Below, in pieces: positions 24,325 through 34,290 of a DNA stretch of 64,000 bases. A program made the position numbers and the translations under genes. The stretch is from positions 225,274 to 289,273 of the forward strand of contig SJOL01005521.1 of assembly GCA_004794785.1 (NCBI GenBank), in the 5' to 3' direction. Source of the stretch: Opisthorchis felineus. Taxonomy: Eukaryota > Platyhelminthes > Trematoda > Opisthorchiida > Opisthorchiidae. Below the pieces are notes generated by a model that saw only the letters and a program-made list of their open reading frames with translations, was not told the origin of the DNA and ran no database searches. Numbering within the stretch: the stretch's first letter is position 1; each line of letters opens with the position of its first letter.

Positions 24325-26270
24325 CTAAAAAAAACTCAACTCAAAACCGTTGGGTAGATAAATGAGTAACCCGGCTTCTCCAAACGTTCAGCAAAAAGTT
24401 GCGCTGAAACAAAACGTTCCAATGGGAAGAAGTCCAAACCTTCAAATCAATCATATGGAGAGCAAGAAAACCCTAGAAATGATTTCATTTCGCTGCAAAC
24501 TATTCGTAAAACCCAATTTGCCTTAGTGGTCATGAGAAACATTCGAACAAAATTAAGTTAAACACAGCTGTGGTGGGATTACCTCTGGACGAATGGTTGA
24601 CTACTTTACATCGTGCTTGTTAAAACAGGTGGCAGACAGGAAGGATGCCCTGTTTGTTGAGAAAACGAGTCTTCAATTTTGTACGCACGTATATAGCAGG
24701 CTTCAGATACGGTTAGGGAATGACAGCAGTCAACCACCTCCGCAAATCAACCTATTGTCAGCAGATTTAAACGCCGCGTGTCGGGAGTCATCACGCGTTA
24801 ACCTAATACCCCGAGTACTAATTCACCGATTAATGTGGTCAGGAACAAACTTTAGCCAATCACGCCTAATTGAAAGCTGATATCGATATCCAGCATAATG
24901 ATGAAGGATTCATGGAATCGTTACAGGTCCCCAGCGGTATATGATAGCATAACAAGAAACAACAACCTCAATAGCTACCTGGGTGAGTGAGCTGTTTATG
25001 GAGGTACTCCGATCTACCACGCCTTAGATGCAAAAATAAGGTGCAAAGTGCCAACTTTCGGGGTGTGTGTTTAGAACCCTTCCTAGTGCAGCATAAGCTA
25101 AGAGTTAAGATACAGCGATTTATGGAGAACGCCAAAGTGGCCCTTTCTTGCAAATTGATTCGGTCGTCCTGACCACGAATAAAACCGAAATAGTAACATG
25201 GCCGCTACGATATTGATTAACACTGCTCGTCTTCATTGTTAAACTGTACCGGCAATGTGATATGCCTTATTGAAACAAATGTACGTTCAAATATTCATGG
25301 GAGTTAATTAATAATGTCCGCTTTCGCTGGTCAGAAGTGCTCTGTAGTTTGTGCTGTTCCCGCTCATAACCGTCATTCGACAGTAAGTTGTTGGATACGC
25401 ATTATTGTCTACAACTGCACGGCTGTGCCACAACCACTCACCTGAATATTATAACTCTGCCAATGTTTCTCCGCTACCACGCCTATACCGCATAAACAGC
25501 GTCGAAAGTATGCGGGCAAACCAAAGAACGCTTCTTATTCCACCCATTGCCAACGTATCATCGCTACATCAGTTAATTTGCCAACACTACTTACTTAAGC
25601 AAACTGAACACACGAAATACGGAAGCAACCTACGCATACAGTTTAAAAAGATAAAGATGAGAAACATCCGACTGAAAAACAAAGCTGAACAAAGTTCTGT
25701 CGGAACTTAAGCCGGCCTAAAAGAGCAGGTTCTAGAAACAGCAGGACAGCTTAGTTCTAGGTGCTACCGTGAATGTATGAGCATCATTCAATATGACTGG
25801 TTGAGATGCGGTTTTTAGCTTTGTTCTGAGACAGTTTCCATGGGTAACCTGTCGTAAACCTGGAACTTTCCGTCACAAGCGCTCGATTAGTTTAATCATT
25901 GGTTTCTTACGTAAGAGTTCATGCGGCAATCCAAAAAATACGCCCATTTTACAACTTTAACGTTCGGTTAGTTGGTATCTAGTATGGCATAATTTTTAGT
26001 TTCCAGTTTTAAAAAACATGGACCAAACAGAATTTGAGATTTAGTGTGCTCCTGCTTAGCTGATGGTCAGTCCTTGCAGGTTTGGAGCCGATCACTTTGT
26101 TTATTGTTTCCAACCAACTGACAGAAATTGGAAGCACATAGGGGTCACAAGAACACGTTTATTCTAGGTACGGCATCATAAAGCATGACCTCAAAACGCA
26201 CAAATCGTTGTAATCTAGCGCCATGCCGGCGCATAGCTGTTACGCAAAAGCTGGACATGAACGCTAGAAC
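24325..26270. other. no gene recognised
   Basis: Short frames at 24593-24880 (+), 24968-25172 (both strands) and 25405-25710 (+) lack domains and splice support. Nothing else identified. Confidence 0.35.
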
Positions 26271-26330
26271 ACCCGTATTTGGATTCGAGCCGCGAACCTC
26301 TGGATCAGTGGCTCTGTTTTACCCACGAAT
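26271..26330 (-). mobile_element. tRNA-like fragment (probable SINE head)
   Basis: Read on the minus strand, 26330-26271 contains CCAGAGGTTCGCGG followed by CTCGAATCC, which resembles a tRNA T-arm and B box (26281-26291). The preceding GGGTAAAACAGAGCC resembles a tRNA D-arm/A-box region. It does not fold into a credible complete tRNA. The peptide GFEPRTSGS read from the plus strand is the usual false product of such heads. Family and ends are unknown. Confidence 0.4.
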
Positions 26331-26566
26331 TCTTGTGTCCCTCCGGGACAGCGATCTGCACCTAAAGGGATTCAATTCCAGTGGCTCGATTCGAACAACT
26401 GCCTGATTGTTAGCATGATACTGATAGGATATGAAGCGTAATTCATGAGAGGGCGCTAAAAATTAGAGCCTGGAGACAGTTCATATCAGTTGCACAACCT
26501 CACTTAAAGTAAAATTGCAACTTTGATTTCACCATTACAGTGTTTTCTAAGGGTTTACAAACTCAC

Positions 26567-26715
26567 CATTATTCATGGAATTGCACACATCTAAAAGCGG
26601 CACGCCCCGTCGACATCGATATGTATCGTTGGTTGCTTCGCAATCAGAGACACCGGTATCGCATAACTGCACACCTAAGTTGGCTGCCTGGACACATTTC
26701 TTCACGTGACAGTCA
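26567..26715 (-). CDS. EGF-like domain exon (extracellular protein)
   Basis: A minus-strand exon of 149 nt with acceptor ATGTCCCTCAG and donor GTGAGT (phase 2 to 1); an alternative acceptor at 26742-26744 would lengthen it to 175 nt. It encodes an EGF-like pattern: C-VQAANLGVQLC-DTGVSDC-EATNDTYRC. The NLGVQLC segment resembles NRGLQLC in the clearer EGF exon at 38887-39015, so both may belong to one gene. The aromatic-glycine before the last-but-one cysteine is replaced (TYRC instead of GYxC). Known role of the fold: extracellular protein-protein binding; no specific protein can be named. Confidence 0.5.
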
Positions 26716-26741
26716 CTGAGGGACATGTAGTTGTACGTAGA

Positions 26742-27689
26742 CTGTGGAGAAAAGATGCGAACTTTGAACTCAAGGTTAGAAGCAATATTGCAGTCTGCTA
26801 TGGATAAGAACCCCATTTCAGGTGAAACGAGCTCGGCTTAGCTACCACATTTTACCTACATAAGCAAACGACCTAGCTGCCAAGTATTCTCTCCGTCTCC
26901 CCCATTATTGCGCTTTCGCGCATCGAAGCAAACAGAAGGATTAGAGTGGTCGCTGTAGACCGTATCTAATGGGTTGGCAGAATGAAATTATAACAGTAGA
27001 CTGTTGTCTGGACTATCTCCTGTAGCCCATTATAAGGAATATTTGCTTTTCAGCAACATTGCTGCAGTGTCATGTTCATCGAGTCTGTATTATGTGGTAC
27101 TCTAAGTGCTTGAAAATCCGATGGATAGACCAATCGATAGACCAATGTACCCATGTAGGTGCATTTACACCAAGAAAAAATTTTCAACCTCGACAAGAAC
27201 AAAACCTTGTGGTTTATGCAGTAAAGTGGACGGACAAATTCAAAATTAATGAGTCACCTAATGAAGAACCTTAGTATCTTGATGAAAACAGACGTTTCTG
27301 TATACTTTACTCGTTCGACATGAAGTGAGAGATATAAGCTAACTTGAAGAAAAGATACTGACGGGGAAAACAAATAATTTGAATGGAGAATTCATCTTGC
27401 AATTCAAAACAGTCGGCTAGAATCGTACAGCTGCTTCAATCTTGTTTAGAATCACCACAAGCATGCAACTTATGGAACCCCAGGTGGATTCGCGTCAGCA
27501 ACTGACCGTTTAGTTGTCCGAGCTACCTGTGGCTCATCAGCTCTCAAATGGGATATGGTGACACCATCCTTAACTCATGCGGTTCACATTATTTGGATTC
27601 GTATGAAAACATAAACAGAAGAATCGCGACGATTGCACTTTGCCAGAATATATAAGTAAAGTACTAAGCCCTGCCTCCGGTAAACCTAC
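26742..27689. other. probable intronic sequence
   Basis: Lies between two candidate minus-strand exons whose phases do not match (1 versus 2 or 0), so an unrecognised short exon may be hidden here. A plus frame at 27059-27274 has no support. Confidence 0.3.
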
Positions 27690-27777
27690 GTAAGTCTTGG
27701 TTGGTTCTTCCAAACTTGAAGTAAATACCTCGTGAATCGATGCTGTTTCGATGCAGGTGTTCATCACGAATGGTGAA
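27690..27777 (-). CDS. candidate exon, phase-compatible with 29884-30013
   Basis: An 88-nt minus-strand exon: acceptor TTATCGACCAG, donor GTAGGT, phase 0 to 1. It encodes 29 residues including FTIRDEHLHRNSIDSRGIYF. Its phase-0 start fits the phase-0 end of the exon at 29884-30013, which would make 27778-29883 a 2.1-kb intron containing a repeat block. No family recognised. A second frame is open through the same interval. Confidence 0.4.
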
Positions 27778-28850
27778 CTGGTCGATAAATATTATACCCA
27801 ATGATTAGTTGTTACATAGTCCGCCAGAGTTGCTTGTTCACTTTTAGCCGTTAACTGTTTTTTGTGAGCAAGGCCACTCATTAATCTCCAAGCCTTGTAT
27901 AGTGAAAGTTTTTGTTATCGTTCTACAACTTGCTTTCATATAAAACCGCACAGAGACCAGCACGAAAAATTTGGGAGTTCTCCTCGAGGTTACTATGGAC
28001 TTTGTCGACGTTAATAGAGGACTGAATAATGGGACACCGGCTTCTCCAGTAACCTCACGTTTTGTGCGCGTAAACTTAAGCATAGCTCTTCAGAAGGAAA
28101 GTTCTTCTTGAGGTGAACGTATGCCTTAGAAACACCCCAGTATTAGAGACTTATTGTCACACCGGCTGCCTTTTGAGATGGGTCAAACCGGTAATCGATA
28201 AATGGGCTTAGTTGGGACTGAAAGTTTATACCGTTGACGAATTTTTGTTCATCTTCAGCTTGTTAAGTACCCTATTCTGACTTCATGCCGAACTTGTCTC
28301 TGCACGCGGTGCTCACTCGGACGTAAGATTGCGGTACATGCTTATTTGTTTCGAGTGCTCCAGATATTTTTGCCTAATGGGCAGGAGTAGGGAAAAAGAC
28401 CAAAATGCAGCTTGAGAGCACTACCTCTGTGGGAACTTGCTGCCATGTTCCTTCGTTCAGGATAGGCCGATTTGGTTGTGCCCAACAATATCCACGGCCA
28501 ACCCATCTGTGATGACACATTCACGTGACTGTGACACTATTACACTGTCCTCGTAACGATTCTAATGCACAGCTCATTGCACACAAGTAGGTTGTAGAAT
28601 ACTGTGTTTAAAAACAGCTGGCTGAGAAATAATATAATTCCCCGCTTATGGAGGATCCCTCTTAACAGCTATAATCCTCAAAAAAGTACTTTATGGGTGC
28701 AACAGTACGTCTTTGCAGTACACGTCAAGTTACTATTCACCCTATGGCCGAATACAGATCCACTACTTCCACCAGAATGTGAAATCTTGTGGTTGATAAA
28801 ATAACTGGCTGACTAAGGAACTCATTACATTCCGTAGTAACAGAATATCT

Positions 28851-29460
28851 TTGAAAGAAAGGAAAGGGAAAGGAAGGGAATTTCTGGAAGCACGGTATTC
28901 CACGGCGGATTCGATCAACCGATGCAGTGAGCAGGATCCAGTTTACGCACCACCACGTGCAGAGGACCAACATATCAACCGGAATACTCAAGGAGAACCG
29001 AATATCGGATTCACAAACAAAGAAAGAAGGAACCCCTTGAAGTCAGATCACTAAAGGTCACACGCCGGAACTCGGAAGGGTCAAGAACAGAGGTCACTCC
29101 AGCATCGACCAGAGTACGAAGGCAGGGGATGCCAAGCTCAGAGGTCACGTGGGCATCGACGGATCAGGACACAGGGTAACAGAGCAACCAATGGAACCGC
29201 CCGACCAAACAACTAATCGTGATCGGTCAGCCCAGGCTAGCAGCACGTATATTAACACACTCGCAACACTACTCAAAGCGCAACCACCAACCCGTCGCTT
29301 AGCGCCACTACGCCCCCTAGCAACGCACTGATGATGGCACCTCGATTGATGATGAAACGTTTGCAACCAAATTGCCCAGCTGAGCGAACAAACCAACGAC
29401 AATCCACGCTACCAACATTTTCCTCCATACTACATTATATACATATATGTATATATAAAG
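28851..29460 (+). repeat. decayed retroelement-like block
   Basis: Base composition changes sharply here: the plus strand becomes purine- and CA-rich and less AT-rich than its surroundings. It opens with a GGAAAGG-type purine tract (28851-28880). It contains an imperfect internal duplication around CAGAGGTCAC (near 29086 and 29140), and near 29331-29380 a segment CTGATGATGGCACC...GATGATGAAACG that recurs in altered form at 62055-62100. It ends in a 20-bp TATATACATA palindrome (29436-29455). Open frames (28851-29054, 29149-29331) are short. I read it as the remnant of a retroelement, class unknown. Confidence 0.45.
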
Positions 29461-29883
29461 TAAGTGTTTGCTGGGATAGCTTCCAAAACGGACATTCTCC
29501 TCAACATGGATGGATTCACGGGCTTACTGCGCGCAGTGGGCAAGCCTCAGGCGGTTAGCATTCAACCGAATGTGGCGGTATCTGTACTCCGACGATGCTA
29601 ATGAGAAAACAGAGAAGTAAACACAGCGACCAGCCGGTCTAAATATTCCAGCCATACAATGAACAGCATCAGTTGCCTGACACAAAGACTCTGAAGTTAT
29701 CCCTCAACGAGACATCGTCTGTCCGTAGCGTACGTATGTATCATATGTATTACATGCATGCAAACGTCCCTTCCCTTCAAAAGCGATTAAAATAGGGTGT
29801 TGCACAGTCAGCATCACGTGTCTGGCCAACCGTTGACACCAATAAAATGCTGACAAACTCCAGTTGACGTATTCATAGCTCAC

Positions 29884-30013
29884 TGTGTTTGTCGTCCAAC
29901 TTCTCTTTATTATGCGCTCACGATTGTCAACAGCCCCGTCTTCGCAAAACAAATGCGCTCTGGGCTGGATGTCCGTGCAATAATTCCCATAATCCAAGCG
30001 GTATGCACCGTGC
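29884..30013 (-). CDS. candidate exon of an extracellular protein
   Basis: A 130-nt minus-strand exon: acceptor GGGTTTTAACATTCAG, donor GTGAGC, phase 2 to 0. It encodes 43 residues starting HGAYRLDYGNYCTDIQ, with two cysteines. It chains in phase with 27690-27777. No domain identified. Another frame is open across its 5' half (to 29927), but the spliced frame uses both strong sites. Confidence 0.45.
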
Positions 30014-31755
30014 CTGAATGTTAAAACCCTTATCCTGTGAGCGCAGAATGCAGCCTGTTTGATCGTAGTACATCAACAAGCAAAAACTTGCGGGCCCACT
30101 GTCACTGCCGGCGACGAGGTTGCTGTTGCTGTATGACGACAAAGGTGGCAGTCTGTGTATACAAGTTGTCTAACCGGAAAAACTGTCTCCTTCGGCTTTC
30201 TGGAGCTCACTGAGCACATTTTCATGTGACAAGTCTCACATCTGAAAATCTTAAAATGTCAGCATATGACATGATAGATCAAATACTAAGGGATCAATAA
30301 ACCATGAGCAGCTGTTTCGTCGCATCAGGTGACTGTACAAACCCGTGTTTTTACATGAACGCAAATAGCTGTGCACAATTTTGGAGTGACACAATAGTTG
30401 AACTTTTGCTGTTGATGTGCAACGTGGTTGAGATGTTGATAACTGGAAAGGATGTGTGTAGCATGCGTGCCAGCTAAAAAGCTCAGTGGCGCTTCGGACA
30501 ATCCTAGGTAGGAAATAAACTATGATACCATAACTAGATTATCCGGGGTTTCTTTGGATCCGATGACAAAGCAGAGGTAGCGGAAACCAAACGACTTTCG
30601 TACCTTTTCTCAGGCATCAGGATGAGATCACATAGTTGTCTCTTCCACGAGGAAGAGACACGGAGGTCCCTTGTGTAAGGTGACCACTCCTGACTGGAGC
30701 TCTAGGATCAAGAGGAATTTCAGACCTCCCTGGAGTTTCGTGAGATAATTCCCACTGAGGATGAGAAAGAAGCACAGTGTTTTTTGGCTTTTCAGTCTAG
30801 ACTAGCTTGACTTAAAAGAGGAAGGATCCATTGACAATATCCAGAAGTGGAAATATTGTGATGTATTCAAAGATGAGCAAGCACCAGTTGTGAGTAGCTT
30901 GTAGAATCAAATGCAAACAGGGCCCTTTAGTGGAGAGACTAGAGCAAAAATTTTTACATTTATTTGCAGCACGAGGCCTTTGCATCGGGATTTTGCCAAA
31001 ATTGGCATTAGTCAACATATGTGTCCTTCTACCTGTTTAGATTTTTTATAAGTCTGCCATAAAAAAACAGGTACGCAGGTCAGTATATGCTCAAAACGAG
31101 TAGCTGTTTTGAAGACTTGGAGATTTCTTCAAGATGGACACCGAATATCAGGTACAGTCCTTGTACGGTGCTATAGACAAAGACAACAATGGTAGATCAG
31201 AGTGTGTGCCTGCGATGCCAGCGTGACTTAAACCTATTCGCTCTCCATATCGACCTTCTGGTGATAAATAAACGAACCGGTTCAACTGGCCAGGCAGTTT
31301 AGCTGAGATCCACTTACAAACACTGATCTTTGTCTTACGTTTATTCGAAAATACATACCGTAAGTAAGGCCCACATCCTACAGTAAAGGTATTTATGCAT
31401 AGTCGCTCCTTATTAAAAATTTATATAATACAAAGTTGGAAGAACTTTGTTATGGTGTTGTGGTTCAAGTGAGTAAAAAGTTGTGACGTCACACAACCCC
31501 ATCCGTCAGCAACAAGGCTAAACCTGCATCACTGAAAACAGCTGTTTTCCTACGTGTACAGACTTCCTATAGAGAATACAAAACCGAAGAGCACCATCCA
31601 CAGAATTTACACAATTAAGCAATCCGCTGACGTTTCCTAAAGGCAAACACGATGGCAAACTTTCAAGAACAGTGGTAAAGAAAACTACAAATACCGATAA
31701 ATTAATGATAAGGGTACGTCTTTTATAACATCTCCAGAAACAGTTTAGGACTTAC
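30014..31755. other. probable intronic sequence with a small hairpin
   Basis: The flanking candidate exons end in phase 1 (31756) and begin in phase 2 (30013), so one exon is probably missed here. A minus frame at 30812-31018 has no clear borders. A perfect short hairpin is listed separately. Confidence 0.3.
30637..30660. repeat. 10-bp inverted repeat with 4-nt loop
   Basis: TGTCTCTTCC and GGAAGAGACA are exact complements around ACGA. A small hairpin of no known role, outside recognised exons. Confidence 0.85.
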
Positions 31756-31928
31756 TGTGTATGGGCAAAACCAGTCCGGCGTAACTGTTTTGAGGAGGGG
31801 AAAAATTGTTAGAGAATGTATCAAACGTTATTTGGATTCGAATATTCAGTTCATCAAAAAAAATCTGGAGTGTGTGGATGCATTCATCACGGTTGGCAAC
31901 CATTGTAGTTTGAAAAATTATATTATAA
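31756..31928 (-). CDS. candidate exon following the CPPG exon
   Basis: A 173-nt minus-strand exon with acceptor TTTTTCTCAG and a consensus GTAAGT donor, phase 2 to 1. It encodes 57 residues including FQTTMVANRDECIHTLQIFF and FDTFSNNFSPPQNS. Its phase-2 start fits the phase-2 end of exon 32316-32472, giving a 387-nt intron between them. The region looks folded and extracellular but was not recognised. The plus strand is also open (31757-31945) without splice support. Confidence 0.45.
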
Positions 31929-32315
31929 CTGAGAAAAACTTGTAACACTTTAGAAACAGCAGTGTAATCCTTTCTTAAAACTGTCTAACTGAAACGGACT
32001 GCAAAGGCGAGGAAACAAATGAGTATTGATTACATCGATCTTGTTGGACCCCGACGTTTTTCGGTGTTTGTTTAGTGTAAAGTCAGGATACTAGGTCGAG
32101 TCTGCCTATTCTCCCTACAAAGCTGTCTGCAGTTAAGCTTGCTCCCTTAATTTATTTGCGCATATAAGCCACTAAAATAGTGCAATCTGGCATGCATATG
32201 GCATGGACATCTTGTTCTCGCAATCTTTTAATCAGCGCAGTCACCAGGGTATTCCAATAGGCTCAGCGTCAGCACTAAGAACGTCAGTAAAGTCATGATT
32301 AGGTGGTGAGTTAAC

Positions 32316-32472
32316 GGAAGTCCTGGAGGGCAAAAAATACACCAGTGAGGTGCGGCAGCGGTGACATTGACAAAACACTGAACTACATCGAGTTGTTCAA
32401 CAGACCATCTCCGGAGAAACAGCCTGTAGTAATTAACATTGAGCGGGCTATTCTCAGGGGGGCAGAACTTTA
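32316..32472 (-). CDS. candidate exon with C-x-x-CPPG motif
   Basis: A 157-nt minus-strand exon: acceptor TTGAAAACTTCAG, donor GTTAAC (weak after GT), phase 1 to 2. It encodes 51 residues beginning KFCPPENSP and ending HWCIFCPPGL. C-x-x-CPPG is the signature of GCC2/GCC3 (ephrin-receptor-like) cysteine repeats, often found beside EGF domains in proteins such as SCUBE or SVEP1; the link to those families is inference from one motif. It splices in phase to 31928. Confidence 0.45.
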
Positions 32473-33764
32473 CTGAAGTTTTCAAGATGAAACCAGGATA
32501 TGTATGGTAGCTTTCTTATTAGAGTAGTATCTCTGGAGCAGGTAAGGTCAATGAAATGCTTTCATTGACGGGAAATTTTGTCAAGGACCACAAATCAAGG
32601 AATATAATTGGATTGTTCGGATGTCAAAGTTTCGGATGAACAGTAATAGTTCATTGAGATAAGACGACATTCTAATTTCTACCGTCGGGACGTTTTAGCT
32701 TATATGGATGGAACTTTTAAGCGTGAACAGGGAAGTCGGGGCAACCGGAGTAAATAAGTTGGAAATCAAAAATGGCGGGAGGTACACTTATCTTCGAAAG
32801 CTACTCCAGACCGTTTACTTCGTTCTTAAGCGCGCGAAACGCCTGTGCGTTGAACTTTAGTTGTTTTAATGCGGTTCCTCAGCTACTAAAAAGTCAACTC
32901 GACTTTGATTTCAAGCGGTTCGTTAGCGTCTCTATCGTAAGTCTACCCAATGTACATAGCAACGCCACACCACTGGAATGTTTTACCGGAACACACACCA
33001 AATTAGGTGACGCTATAGAGATGTGTGTGAACAAAATACGCTTAGCAGATCAAACAGAGGAGTTGTCACAAACAACACCTGGTAGCAAACATCACATCTT
33101 CAGCTCAAATTAAATACTTCCTTTTACGAATTTTCTCCTTAAATTCCTTCCAAAACCATGAAGCAGTCTCAAGCCGTTTTAAGGTACCTATGCATACCAC
33201 TGTACGTAAACAGATCTAGGCTTCCGGGAGATATCTCTCGAGATTTTTTGCGCAATTGTACTTGCTTCAGTCACATTCCGCATACTGTTTTTCCAATCTT
33301 AATCCCTCCGGTGTGGCTCCCTCTCCTCAGAAACCTTCTACATACTCACCGTTTGTGTGTGTCATTTGACCCGACCGCAAAAGCTATCGCTGCGCCTCTG
33401 TTAGGCGTCAACCTTGCCCAGCGGCCTTAACCTGGCCTGGACACACTTGAGCAATCACTAAGATAAGTAAAGATGCTGTCGCTCCACAGGGGTATTTATC
33501 AAATAAACGGCCGTTTGTCTTGGACTCGTTTTGTTAGAACAAACTAGTGTGCCTCGATGCATCGAATGCTAGCTATTCGGTATGCCACGATAAGCTGATT
33601 GCCGAAATGTTAAAGGACGGACTAAATTCTGATTTGGTGAGCTGGATTTGAAACTTACTGACAAACCAGTCAATCTGGGTATAATTTGACGATGTTACCC
33701 CGCAAGTCCAAAAGATCAGAGCAAGTGCTTTCCAGAGTTATATTTATTCGCCCACACAGTTCAC
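32473..33764. other. no gene confidently recognised
   Basis: Two plus-strand frames of 113 and 90 codons (32772-33113, 33158-33430) are open here without recognised domains or splice borders. A 10-bp hairpin (32547-32569, loop TGC) lies at the edge. Probably intronic to the minus-strand exons. Confidence 0.3.
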
Positions 33765-33879
33765 CATGTCCAGCAGCGATATGATGTCTTCCGCTTCTGA
33801 CATTTTTGGGCTTTTGCACGAGGTGCAACCCCCTCTGTTTTGATCTATTATCGTTCTCAAAGATCTCACCCTCCTTGGG
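33765..33879 (-). CDS. candidate exon, unknown product
   Basis: A 115-nt minus-strand exon with a pyrimidine-rich acceptor (CTCTTTTCGTTGTAG) and a GTGAAC donor, phase 2 to 0. It encodes 38 residues, basic at first, then GCTSCKSPKMSEAEDIISLL. The C-x-x-C hints at an extracellular or metal site only weakly. The phase does not fit the next exon at 32472. Confidence 0.3.
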
Positions 33880-34224
33880 CTACAACGAAAAGAGTGCACG
33901 CTACTAAGACACTGGATGCAGATCATGAATGTGCACACTGGTCAGTCCATCCTTTTCAAACAACCCCAATCGGTCTCCTCATGTAAAACTAATTACAACG
34001 CGATCTCACAACCAATCGGTTAAAAATCCTCAAAATCTCCTCGTTCCACCACCAATTTTTGAGTAGCACAGGAAGAGGAGTGATTCACACGTTTAAGGGA
34101 CTTTCCATCTGCACTTGAGAAACCAGTCAACAAGTGACCGCCGTGACCGCGTGATGCGAATTCTGTGAAAGGAGTGGGAGTGACATCCGTGTAAGAGCGA
34201 GTTAATCGCACTGGTGATCAGCCA

Positions 34225-34290
34225 ATGTTGGCCGAAAGGCAGAGCCATCATATACTAGCCCGGAGGTCGCAGGTTCGTGTATTCTCGAAG
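34225..34290 (+). mobile_element. tRNA-like head (third SINE-like family)
   Basis: 34229-34239 TGGCCGAAAGG fits the Pol III A box perfectly, and 34272-34282 GGTTCGTGTAT is a decayed B box, preceded by GGAGGTCGCA as in a tRNA T-arm. The spacing of 43 nt between box starts is that of a real tRNA, but no acceptor stem closes, so it is a tRNA-derived repeat fragment rather than a tRNA gene. Confidence 0.4.

Noticed and set aside
34225..34290. Functional tRNA gene
   Set aside because: The A box is good, but the B box is mutated and no acceptor stem can be closed; likewise at 12009 and 26271.
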